The translations under genes and the position numbers were made by a program. From Prolixibacteraceae bacterium (GTDB lineage: Bacteria > Bacteroidota > Bacteroidia > Bacteroidales > Prolixibacteraceae), in NCBI GenBank assembly GCA_025210775.1, contig JAOARB010000006.1:62001-126000 (forward strand): DNA of 64,000 nucleotides, in the 5' to 3' direction. Shown in pieces: positions 38,238-45,913 of the stretch. A model generated the notes under the pieces. The model was not told where the DNA came from, made no database searches, and was given only the letters and a program-made list of their open reading frames with translations. How positions within the stretch are numbered: the stretch's first letter is position 1; the number at the start of each line of letters is the position of its first letter.

Positions 38238-38800
38238 ATCACTTAATACAATATACTTTCTTTTCGTCCAATTTAAAATAATATAATCTAGATTATCTAA
38301 TCAAAAGATAACTCAGCTACAATCATTATCCGTTAAAAATTAGAATAACAACAATGTAAAACAGTAAGGGTTCAACAATTACTAACGATCAAAATAAAGG
38401 CACTAAAAAATCTAAAGAAGAGAATCATCGTCATACAACAAGGATCAAAGGACTCTTTTATGAAAAGACAAATCTCCTAAATGATAAATATTCGAAAATA
38501 TCTTCACAAATATTACATGAATTAACATTCAATAAAAATGAACCATTATATTTGGAATATGTGACAGCTATTGCACTCTTCTTTATATAAATAACCAGAG
38601 AAAGGAAAACGAAATAACAGAAGAATAGAGCAGAAAAGACAGATTGCGAAAAGCACTAATTGGTGGCACACTGAGAATAATCACCATTTAATCCCCAAAA
38701 GAAATGTAATATCACGATTCCGTAAGAATTTGTAGTAGTTTCGCGGGGGATATCAACAATATTAAAAAAAGCAGATAACAAGATAAACCTTCTTCGATAT

Positions 38801-39286
38801 ATGAAAACAGCAGAAAAAACACTACGATATACAATATACTCAGCATTAGAGGAACTTCCAGAATCACTACAAAAGCTACTTCGACATGCACGTAATGAGA
38901 CACAAAAAGCATATGCACCTTATTCAAACTTTAAGGTTGGTGCATCCGTATTGATGAATAATAAGAAAATGATTGGAGGGAACAATCAAGAAAATGCAGC
39001 TTTCCCATCCGGATTATGTGCCGAAAGGACAGCCATCTTCTATGCCCACAGTCAATATCCAGACGAAGGGATTGAAGCGATTGCCATCACTGCTCTTTAC
39101 AAAGGAGAGATAACACATGAAACCATAAAACCATGTGGAGCTTGTTGTCAAGTTCTATCCGAAACAGAAAGAAGAAGTGGAAAAGCAATCACAATTATTC
39201 TAGATGGACAAGATCAAATAGAAGTACTATCTGGTGTCAGCCAACTTCTGCCTTTCCGTTTCTCTGGAGAAGAACTAAAAAGATAA
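38801..39286 (+). CDS. cdd: Cytidine deaminase
   Basis: Deaminates cytidine/deoxycytidine in pyrimidine salvage. 161 residues. The N-terminal YAPYSNFKVGASVL (about 39-52), zinc ligand and catalytic Glu in CAERTAIFYAHS (about 74-85), and the second zinc pair in KPCGACCQVLSE (about 111-122) identify the tetrameric CDA family. The stop codon abuts the stop codon of the convergent pseudouridine synthase with no base between them, so there is no room for separate terminators. Confidence 0.95.
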   Translation: MKTAEKTLRYTIYSALEELPESLQKLLRHARNETQKAYAPYSNFKVGASVLMNNKKMIGGNNQENAAFPSGLCAERTAIFYAHSQYPDEGIEAIAITALYKGEITHETIKPCGACCQVLSETERRSGKAITIILDGQDQIEVLSGVSQLLPFRFSGEELKR

Positions 39287-39967
39287 CTAGTATTGACTAG
39301 AAAAATAGTTCCATACAGCATCATCAGGTGTGGGTGCAATTATCGTTGTTGCTTCTTTTGTTACAGGATGTAAAAAAGAGAGCTTACGTGCATGAAGATG
39401 AATACCTCCATCACGATTAGAACGTGAAGCCCCATATTTTAGATCTCCTTTTATATGAAGACCAATAGCAGCCAATTGTGCTCGTATCTGATGATGACGT
39501 CCCGTATGAAGATCCACTTCTAAGAGATGAAATTTCTGAGAAGAACCTAAATATCGATAAGTCAATGCGGCCTTTTTCGAATCAGGACGACTATTATCGT
39601 ATGCATACGACTTGTTCTGTTTCGTATTTCGAACCATATAATGTTCTAATCGCTGTTCTAAAACGGCAGGCTTCTTATCCACTACAACCCAATAAGTCTT
39701 TTGAATATCGGATTTGCTTTGGAACATCTTATTCAAACGAGTTAACGCTTTCGATGTTTTTGAAAGTAATAGAACACCTGATGTAGGACGATCCAAACGG
39801 TGGGGCAATCCAAGATATACATTACCTGGCTTCTGATCACGTTTTTTAATAAAAGTCTTTACTAAATCTGTAATCGGAGTATCTCCAGTTTGATCTCCCT
39901 GCACGATGGCACCAGAAGGTTTATTGACCGCTAATAAATGATTGTCTTCAAAAAGAATTGGATACAT
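39287..39967 (-). CDS. RluA-family pseudouridine synthase
   Basis: About 226 residues from ATG at 39967 (MYPILFEDNHLLAVNKPSG). The longer reading from 39988 begins with TTG inside the panB terminator and is unlikely. The catalytic Asp motif is HRLDRPTSGVLLLSKTSKAL (about 56-75), and the RluA-type strand EVDLHTGRHHQIRAQLAAIG is near 151-170. There is no S4 domain, so it resembles the single-domain RluA/TruC forms; the modified RNA position cannot be told. Convergent with cdd, zero spacing. Confidence 0.9.
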   Translation of the reverse strand: MYPILFEDNHLLAVNKPSGAIVQGDQTGDTPITDLVKTFIKKRDQKPGNVYLGLPHRLDRPTSGVLLLSKTSKALTRLNKMFQSKSDIQKTYWVVVDKKPAVLEQRLEHYMVRNTKQNKSYAYDNSRPDSKKAALTYRYLGSSQKFHLLEVDLHTGRHHQIRAQLAAIGLHIKGDLKYGASRSNRDGGIHLHARKLSFLHPVTKEATTIIAPTPDDAVWNYFSSQY

Positions 39968-39977
39968 AGTATAAAAA

Positions 39978-40014
39978 CAAAAAGACAATCAGATAATTAT
40001 TTATCTGATTGTCT
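39978..40014 (-). terminator. Rho-independent terminator after panB
   Basis: Perfect 14-bp stem AGACAATCAGATAA (39983-39996) / 40001-40014, loop TTAT, T-run on the minus strand. It overlaps the TTG start of the longer pseudouridine-synthase frame. Confidence 0.88.
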
Positions 40015-40039
40015 GAACGCAAAAAGATGCGTATTTAAA

Positions 40040-40855
40040 TTAATATTGTTCTCTTTCATTAGGGAAATCAACAGACTTCACATCAGAAACGTAATTACCA
40101 ACAGCACCAATAATCTCAGCACCTAAATTGTGATAACGACGAAGGAATCTTGGAGAAAACTCTTGTGTAATACCAAGCATATCGTGTACCACAAGAACTT
40201 GACCATCTACTTCACTACCAGCACCGATACCAATAACAGGGATTCTAACCTCTTTGGCAACTCTAGCAGCTAAAGATGCAGGGATCTTTTCCAAAACCAA
40301 TGCATAACATCCAGCTTCTTCTAGTAGTTTGGCATCATTAATTAATTTCTCAGCCTCTTCATCTTGTTTCGCTCTAACAGTATAGGTTCCATATTTATGG
40401 ATAGACTGTGGCATAAGTCCTAAGTGACCCATCACAGGAATACCTGCACATAAGATACGCTTAACTGACTCAATGACCTCTTCTCCACCTTCCATTTTAA
40501 CTGAATCGGCATGCGTCTCTTTCATGATACGAATAGCAGACGAAAGTGCTTCTTTAGAGTTTCCTTGATACGAACCAAAAGGAAGATCGATAACGACATG
40601 TGCACGATTAACAGCTTTGACAACCGAACTACCATGATAAATCATTTGATTCAAAGTAATCGGAAGTGTTGTTTCGTTACCGGCCATTACATTTGAAGCA
40701 GAATCACCAACTAAAATAACATCGATTCCTGCTTGATCCACTAACTTTGCAATACTATAGTCATAAGCCGTAAGCATCGCAATCTTTTCCCCTTTAAGCT
40801 TCATTTCTGAAAGCACATGGGTTGTAACCTTTTTTACCTCTCTATGTACAGACAT
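40040..40855 (-). CDS. panB: 3-methyl-2-oxobutanoate hydroxymethyltransferase PanB
   Basis: First step of pantothenate synthesis: adds a hydroxymethyl group from methylene-THF to ketoisovalerate. At 271 residues it has the TIM-barrel motifs [20 protein letters not shown] (about 23-42), [19 protein letters not shown] with the Mg-binding Asp, SVKMEGGEE, the Gly-rich [16 protein letters not shown], and [18 protein letters not shown] with the catalytic Glu. It is monocistronic with its own -7 box and terminator; no panC or panD is nearby. Confidence 0.96.
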   Translation of the reverse strand: MSVHREVKKVTTHVLSEMKLKGEKIAMLTAYDYSIAKLVDQAGIDVILVGDSASNVMAGNETTLPITLNQMIYHGSSVVKAVNRAHVVIDLPFGSYQGNSKEALSSAIRIMKETHADSVKMEGGEEVIESVKRILCAGIPVMGHLGLMPQSIHKYGTYTVRAKQDEEAEKLINDAKLLEEAGCYALVLEKIPASLAARVAKEVRIPVIGIGAGSEVDGQVLVVHDMLGITQEFSPRFLRRYHNLGAEIIGAVGNYVSDVKSVDFPNEREQY

Positions 40856-40881
40856 TACCTTTATTTATTAATACTGAAATG

Positions 40882-40889
40882 CAAAATTA
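40882..40889 (-). promoter_or_regulatory. -7 promoter box of panB
   Basis: TAATTTTG followed by C on the minus strand, an exact TAnnTTTG match 27 bases before ATG. No clear -33 TTG. Confidence 0.45.
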
Positions 40890-40950
40890 TGAAATCTGAT
40901 CATATTTAGCACAGAAAGAGGAGTCATTTATTTAGAATAAATGAAATCAA

Positions 40951-40978
40951 AAGCTGTCATTATGCATACTTATGACAG
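40951..40978. promoter_or_regulatory. 16-bp motif copy 2 and palindrome upstream of dnaK
   Basis: AAGCTGTCATTATGCA at 40951-40966 repeats the text at 38222. Here CTGTCAT (40954-40960) is mirrored by ATGACAG (40972-40978), giving a 25-bp dyad about 110 bases upstream of the putative -24 box. It may bind an activator. Confidence 0.45.
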
Positions 40979-41072
40979 AAAAAAGACATATTGACATACA
41001 AAAAAGAGGGCCTCCAAGGGACAAAATCATAATTACATGACAATATTTCACAAAGAGCACTCTTTCTCGTTT

Positions 41073-41088
41073 TGGCACACCATTTGAT
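41073..41088 (+). promoter_or_regulatory. Sigma-54-like promoter of dnaK
   Basis: TGGCAC-N5-TTGAT, preceded by TTT. It matches the -24/-12 pattern TGGCAC-N5-TTGCW in sequence and spacing except the -12 C (A here). Transcription would begin near 41100, about 90 bases before ATG. No TAnnTTTG box is evident nearby. Confidence 0.45.
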
Positions 41089-41191
41089 TAGTAGTATACC
41101 GTACAACGCAAGTACAAAAACATTCTTGATCACTTATATTCATAAGAGAGATCAAAAGATTGAACTAAGAAATAATTAAAAAATAAATATA

Positions 41192-43090
41192 ATGGGAAAG
41201 ATTATTGGTATTGACTTAGGAACCACAAACTCATGTGTGTCTGTAATGGAAGGAAACGAGCCTGTTGTTATCATTAACAACGAAGGTAAAAGAACAACTC
41301 CTTCTGTAATTGCATTTGTAGAAAACGGTGAAAGAAAAATCGGAGATCCTGCAAAACGTCAAGCAATCACTAATCCAGAGAAAACGATTTATTCTATTAA
41401 ACGTTTTATGGGAGAAACTTATGATCAAATTTCTAATGAGATCTCTCGTGTACCTTATAATGTAGTAAAAGGCGACAACAATACAGCTCGTGTGAAAATC
41501 GACGACCGTCTATATTCTCCACAAGAAATTTCTGCTATCACTCTTCAAAAAATGAAGAAAACTGCAGAAGATTATCTTGGACAAGAAGTAGCGGAAGCTG
41601 TAATTACTGTTCCTGCATACTTTAACGATGCACAACGTCAAGCAACAAAAGAAGCTGGTGAGATTGCTGGTTTGAAAGTTAGACGTATCATCAACGAGCC
41701 TACTGCAGCTGCATTGGCTTACGGTCTTGATAAAAAAGACCAAGACATGAAAATCGCAGTATTTGACCTTGGTGGTGGTACTTTCGATATTTCTATTCTT
41801 GAATTAGGTGATGGAGTATTCGAAGTAAAATCAACTGACGGTGATACTCACCTAGGTGGTGATGACTTTGATGATGTAATCATTAACTGGTTGGCAGACG
41901 AGTTCCAAAAAGAACACAACGTAGATATTCGCAAAGACCCTATGGCTCACCAACGTTTGAAGGAAGCTGCTGAAAAAGCGAAAATCGAATTGTCTAGTGG
42001 AACATCTACTGAAATCAACCTTCCATATATCTTTGTTGTTGACGGAGTTACTCAACACTTGGTTAGATCTCTTTCTCGTTCTCAATTCGAGCAATTGGCG
42101 GACAGTTTGATCCAAAGAACTATTGTTCCTTGTCAAGCAGCACTTAAAAATGCTGGTATGAGCGCTTCAGAAGTAGACGAAGTTATTCTTGTTGGTGGAT
42201 CTACTCGTATCCCAGCAATCCAAGAAAAAGTGGCAGCATTCTTCGGTAAAACTCCTTCTAAAGGTGTAAACCCTGATGAGGTAGTAGCAGTAGGTGCAGC
42301 TATTCAAGGTGGTGTACTAACAGGAGAAGTAAAAGACGTACTTCTTCTTGATGTAACTCCTCTATCTTTAGGTATTGAGACACAAGGAAGTGTAATGACT
42401 AAATTGATTGAGGCAAATACAACGATTCCTACAAAGAAATCACAAGTATTCTCAACAGCAGCAGACAACCAACCAGCAGTAGACATTCACGTACTACAAG
42501 GTGAGCGTCCAATGGCTAACGACAACAAAACAATTGGTCGTTTCCAATTGGCTGACATTCCACCAGCACGTCGTGGCGAGCCTCAAATTGAAGTAACATT
42601 CGATATCGATGCGAACGGTATTCTTCACGTATCTGCTAAAGATAAAGCAACAGGAAAAGAGCAATCAATCAAGATTGAAGCTTCTTCTGGGCTTAGCGAT
42701 GACGAAATTCAACGCATGAAAAATGAAGCTGAAGCAAATGCGGATGCAGATAAAAAAGCAAAAGAGAAAATCGACAAACTTAACGGTGCTGACAGTATGA
42801 TTTTCCAAACTGAAAAGCAACTGAAAGAGTTTGGTGATAAACTTCCTGCAGACAAAAAAGCTCCTATCGAAGCAGCTCTAGAGAAACTTAAAGAAGCACA
42901 CAAAGCAGAAGATCTTGATGCTATTGATGCTGCAACTGAAGAGTTAAACAATGTATTCCAAGCAGCGTCTCAAGAGATGTATAACGCAGGTGCAGGTCAA
43001 GAACAAGCTGGTCAACAACAACAAGCTCAACCAAACCAAGGTGGTAAGGATGAAGAAGTAACTGATGTTGATTTCGAAGAAGTAAAATAA
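41192..43090 (+). CDS. dnaK: Chaperone DnaK (Hsp70)
   Basis: ATP-driven folding chaperone, partner of the DnaJ and GrpE encoded 38 kb away. At 632 residues it has the N-terminal [17 protein letters not shown], phosphate loop [13 protein letters not shown] (about 191-203), [10 protein letters not shown] (about 337-346), the [11 protein letters not shown] start of the substrate-binding domain, the helical lid, a Gln/Gly-rich tail and the C-terminal [12 protein letters not shown], which matches the conserved EEVK-type end. Codon use is strongly biased, as expected for high expression. Single gene with a terminator. Confidence 0.98.
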   Translation: MGKIIGIDLGTTNSCVSVMEGNEPVVIINNEGKRTTPSVIAFVENGERKIGDPAKRQAITNPEKTIYSIKRFMGETYDQISNEISRVPYNVVKGDNNTARVKIDDRLYSPQEISAITLQKMKKTAEDYLGQEVAEAVITVPAYFNDAQRQATKEAGEIAGLKVRRIINEPTAAALAYGLDKKDQDMKIAVFDLGGGTFDISILELGDGVFEVKSTDGDTHLGGDDFDDVIINWLADEFQKEHNVDIRKDPMAHQRLKEAAEKAKIELSSGTSTEINLPYIFVVDGVTQHLVRSLSRSQFEQLADSLIQRTIVPCQAALKNAGMSASEVDEVILVGGSTRIPAIQEKVAAFFGKTPSKGVNPDEVVAVGAAIQGGVLTGEVKDVLLLDVTPLSLGIETQGSVMTKLIEANTTIPTKKSQVFSTAADNQPAVDIHVLQGERPMANDNKTIGRFQLADIPPARRGEPQIEVTFDIDANGILHVSAKDKATGKEQSIKIEASSGLSDDEIQRMKNEAEANADADKKAKEKIDKLNGADSMIFQTEKQLKEFGDKLPADKKAPIEAALEKLKEAHKAEDLDAIDAATEELNNVFQAASQEMYNAGAGQEQAGQQQQAQPNQGGKDEEVTDVDFEEVK

Positions 43091-43109
43091 TTTACTCCAA
43101 ATAATAGTA

Positions 43110-43144
43110 AAAGGGGATATCCATTTCGGATATTCCCTTTTTTC
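43110..43144 (+). terminator. Rho-independent terminator after dnaK
   Basis: AAAGGGGATATCC (43110-43122), loop ATTTC, GGATATTCCCTTT with one G-T pair, then TTT. Confidence 0.88.
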
Positions 43145-43198
43145 GTTACGTGCCCAAAACAAAATATCCCACAACTCAGATTAATCAACACTTGATTC

Positions 43199-43223
43199 AA
43201 TCAAAGACAAACAGTCTTTGATT
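43199..43223. repeat. Perfect 10-bp hairpin
   Basis: AATCAAAGAC (43199-43208), loop AAACA, GTCTTTGATT (43214-43223). No T-run on either side, so not a usual terminator. It lies past the dnaK terminator. Confidence 0.6.
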
Positions 43224-43319
43224 AAGAAAGATCTAAAATCCTTTTTTTTGAGAGCAAAGATGGAAAAGGAAGAGGGGGAGGATCGAAAACAATGAATCAA
43301 AAAACAGGGATTTGATTAT

Positions 43320-43392
43320 GGGTTTGTCCATGGTTCCTCCATGGTTTGTCCATCGATTTAGGGGTTTTCGATGGAGGAACCATGGACAAACC
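43320..43392. repeat. 11-bp direct units followed by inverted copies
   Basis: Units in order: GGTTTGTCCAT (43321), GGTTCCTCCAT (43332), GGTTTGTCCAT (43343), spacer containing CGATTTAGGGGTTTTCG, then ATGGAGGAACC (43371) and ATGGACAAACC (43382), the complements of units two and one. Bases 43321-43342 form an exact 22-bp inverted repeat with 43371-43392. CCATCGA (43350) and TCGATGG (43368) can pair inside it. Same plan as the element at 22710 but a different unit sequence. Confidence 0.9.
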
Positions 43393-43531
43393 ATGAAGGA
43401 AGTCCCTTTTAGGTCACTATTTTGTAGCAGGTTAAATTGGAAGAGAGAAAAGCTTATTCAGAATCAATGAAGGGATGGATCATTATATGCGATAGGGTTA
43501 GAACGTTGGCTTTATAGATGGAAAGCACAGG

Positions 43532-44410
43532 TTATTTAAAGTCGAGGTCTAGGTGTACAGATATGGCATAACGTCCTTCAAAAAGGGATGCAAATTGTTG
43601 TTTTATTTTTGCCATCTCCTCTATTGAGAAACAACGGTTGTCTTTGAACAGTAAGATATATTCGATATAGAGTTCACGCCCCTGTTTGACAACTTTTAGT
43701 TTATACTCACTTCCCTGCTCTTTAGCAATAGTAGAGGCCAAACGATCGAAAGGTTCAATAAAACGTTTCTTTGGTCGCAACAACAAAACCTCACGCATAT
43801 TATAAAAAAGAGATTTTAAAGGGATCAACAAAAAGAAAGTAGAAGCAATGATAACCAAAGAAGAATCAATGTATTTCAAAATAGAGGTAACGCCAAGGTA
43901 TCCCAGGACCTCAGAGAGAAGAAAGCCCACCAATACACCCAAACTTAGGAGGGTATCTCCATACCATTGATCGCCTTCAATTTTGACAATATTTGACTGT
44001 AAAGAGACATTTCGTTTTCGAATATAGATCAAGGTAACCCAACAACCTAAGGTAGAAAATGTGGCATAACTAATGGTATCGGAAGCATAAACAAGGTGAC
44101 CTCCATCCATAATGTCAATCACTCCCATAGAGATGGAGTAGAGACAGGTAGTAATCAAGACCAACGATTTCATTACGATAAGAAACGGTTCTAAATGCGC
44201 TTTGCCTAGAGGAAATCTTTTAGACTCTTCCTTCTCGTTGATGGTGTTGGCAACCAAAAGGGAAGCCATACTTAGTATCACACTGATAAAAGAGTAGACC
44301 CCATCAAATAAAATCATAGAGGAACCTGATAATATCCCCCATCCAATACCAATAAATGAAAACAACACTGCACTAAGTACAGAAACCTTTATCACTCTTT
44401 TTTCTCTCAT
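43532..44410 (-). CDS. Cation diffusion facilitator family transporter
   Basis: A 292-residue inner-membrane cation/proton antiporter homologue. About six hydrophobic helices are seen between residues 8 and 210. The CDF pattern appears as FDGVYSFISVILSMASLLVA in helix 2, RFPLGKAHLEPF in the 2-3 loop and GDQWYGDTLLSLGVLVGFLL in helix 5, with the second Asp as a metal ligand. The cytosolic C-terminal domain is short. Zn, Mn or Fe are the usual substrates of the family; the metal here is unknown. Single gene. Confidence 0.85.
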   Translation of the reverse strand: MREKRVIKVSVLSAVLFSFIGIGWGILSGSSMILFDGVYSFISVILSMASLLVANTINEKEESKRFPLGKAHLEPFLIVMKSLVLITTCLYSISMGVIDIMDGGHLVYASDTISYATFSTLGCWVTLIYIRKRNVSLQSNIVKIEGDQWYGDTLLSLGVLVGFLLSEVLGYLGVTSILKYIDSSLVIIASTFFLLIPLKSLFYNMREVLLLRPKKRFIEPFDRLASTIAKEQGSEYKLKVVKQGRELYIEYILLFKDNRCFSIEEMAKIKQQFASLFEGRYAISVHLDLDFK

Positions 44411-44852
44411 TATATTTTCACTATATATTTCACAGACAGATTATGATGCCATAGATACAACAAAGCAGATCCATCCAATTATTTCATTACCAGTTAAATT
44501 TTCTATCCTTTAACAATTATCAATCCAACATCTTATACGTCGAATCAGAGATATCATGCCCTTACATCAAGCTTGCTAAATATTTAAGATATACCCCTCG
44601 CTGCCATATTTGATCTATAGGAAAAGTAAAGGTGAGACGATGAAAATAGGATTCCATTAGGTTTCAAATATTGACATAATAAAGAGATATCCCATAAATT
44701 TTCAGTTAAGAATCTATATTGAATATGGAACAAACATCTATGAGTATAGTTTTGGTGTTTATTTATTCATAATCATCCATATGATACACAAAAATCCCTC
44801 ACTAACGTAGTGGCTAGCAAGGGATCATTTATATCTTTAAAACACTGAAAGG
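44411..44852. other. Gene-free region between the CDF gene and the binding lipoprotein
   Basis: About 440 bases. It contains the terminator of the lipoprotein gene (44791-44825) and should hold the CDF promoter, which I could not identify. No ORF or repeat seen. Confidence 0.45.
44791..44825 (-). terminator. Terminator after the glycine-betaine-type binding protein gene
   Basis: Outer stem ATCCCT/AGGGAT (44794-44799 / 44819-44824) with an inner CACTA/TAGTG hairpin, followed on the minus strand by TTTTTG. Confidence 0.6.
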
Positions 44853-45788
44853 TTATCTTTGAACCATTGCCTTTAGCTGTGCTCCTTTGGTTCTATATAT
44901 AATCTTAGAAGCTTTAGCAAGATCGTTTCTATTTTTCATCATTACATCCAGAGCCATAGAGTAGAATTCACTGTCTAATCTAATTTTTTTCAGCATAGCA
45001 GCCTCCTTTTTATGTGAATCGTACCATTTTTTTGTAGCATAGATATTGATATCTACTCGTTCCGAAGCTTTCTTATCAGGTCGATCAATCATGTTTAGAT
45101 CCATCAAACCAAACATTAGGCTAGGGTACCAACCTGAAGCAATAAACCCTTTTTTATTTTTATATAGGCGGACCATATCGGAAAGTAACTGCTGCTCATC
45201 ACACAACTTAATAGTCATTGGGAGGTTATAAGTCTTTACAATTTGCTCGGTCTCCATTCGAATATCATAAAGTCCTTTTAGAACGTAAATGGTATCCACA
45301 AAAGAGTCTAGGTTTTTCTTAACCTCATTGATACTAAGCACTCCGGTATATTCAGGAACGACAAACCCCTCTCTAGCATTGGTAGAGATAGAAGAGATAA
45401 ACTTTAAAGAAGGATGTTCTTTTTCTATGGTAGGATTATTATGATATTCCCAAACCATCATGGTAAGATCAGCTTCACCATCCAAGAGTTGTTTTATCGT
45501 ACTATTGGCAAAATGGAAATTCCAATCTGTGCCTGCATCATGAAGTTCTAGATTCATGATATTAGATAACACAATGGCGTCCATAAACTTAGAGACAGCC
45601 ACACGCGTACCACAACTATCTTTACTTTCGATCAGCATATCCTCAAGTTTCTTAGGTTTAGCTTGATGGACAACAGTAGAAGAGGTGGAAGTCCTTTCTC
45701 TTTTTTTAGAATTCGAGGTACAAGAAATCAGAGAAAGCACCCCCACAAAGAACATTAAAAAGGTGATTTTTTTACTATACGAAAACAT
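44853..45788 (-). CDS. Glycine-betaine/OpuAC-type substrate-binding lipoprotein (orphan)
   Basis: A 311-residue lipoprotein: signal peptide MFSYSKKITFLMFFVGVLSLISC with the lipobox Cys at residue 23, then a Ser/Thr/Lys-rich linker. The mature part resembles OpuAC-type binding proteins. A cleft residue pattern VWEYHNN lies near 112-118, and the strand GFIASGWYPSLMFGLMDLNMI near 220-240 matches the family block (V)TGWxPHWMFxxxDLxxL. No ABC ATPase or permease gene is adjacent, so it is an orphan here. Ligand unknown: an osmolyte such as betaine or choline is the family default. Confidence 0.75.
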   Translation of the reverse strand: MFSYSKKITFLMFFVGVLSLISCTSNSKKRERTSTSSTVVHQAKPKKLEDMLIESKDSCGTRVAVSKFMDAIVLSNIMNLELHDAGTDWNFHFANSTIKQLLDGEADLTMMVWEYHNNPTIEKEHPSLKFISSISTNAREGFVVPEYTGVLSINEVKKNLDSFVDTIYVLKGLYDIRMETEQIVKTYNLPMTIKLCDEQQLLSDMVRLYKNKKGFIASGWYPSLMFGLMDLNMIDRPDKKASERVDINIYATKKWYDSHKKEAAMLKKIRLDSEFYSMALDVMMKNRNDLAKASKIIYRTKGAQLKAMVQR

Positions 45789-45818
45789 ATCTTATGCATT
45801 ATTGTTGTTGAATTTCAA

Positions 45819-45846
45819 CAAAGATACATTGATTGCTTCTAGTCAA
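45819..45846 (-). promoter_or_regulatory. Promoter of the binding-lipoprotein gene
   Basis: On the minus strand TTG (45846-45844), 17 bases, TATCTTTG (45826-45819). The leader would be about 24 bases. Confidence 0.55.
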
Positions 45847-45913
45847 TATATAAACTTCAATATTTTTTTATAATTAATAATCATTATCGAAAACAATTGT
45901 CACATCACAGGCT

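Larger units (their letters stand above)
37910..38800. other. Long AT-rich region between divergent gltB and cdd
   Basis: About 890 bases without a gene. It contains the gltB promoter (38044-38073) and one copy of a 16-bp motif also found before dnaK (38222-38237). Around 38669 the text CTGAGA recalls a THI-box, but the rest of that riboswitch is missing. No ORF above 60 codons fits a real gene; the minus-strand ORF overlapping the cdd start is a shadow. Confidence 0.55.
40856..41191. other. Regulatory region between panB and dnaK
   Basis: About 336 bases between divergent genes. It holds the panB -7 box (40882-40889), a CTGTCAT/ATGACAG palindrome (40954-40978) with extra TGACAT words, and a sigma-54-like -24/-12 element (41073-41088). 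No ORF. Confidence 0.55.
43145..43531. other. Gene-free region with two structured elements between dnaK and the cation transporter
   Basis: About 390 bases between convergent genes. Contains a 10-bp hairpin (43199-43223) and an 11-bp-unit direct/inverted repeat element (43320-43392). No ORF or T-run that would make either a standard terminator. Confidence 0.6.

Noticed and set aside
38640..38720. THI-box (TPP riboswitch) suggested by CTGAGA near 38669
   Set aside because: The other conserved riboswitch parts (ACCxTTGAACCTGATC-like block) are missing and the downstream gene is cytidine deaminase.
38712..38927. Minus-strand ORF at the start of cdd
   Set aside because: Antisense to the cdd N-terminus, hydrophobic shadow of AT-rich DNA.
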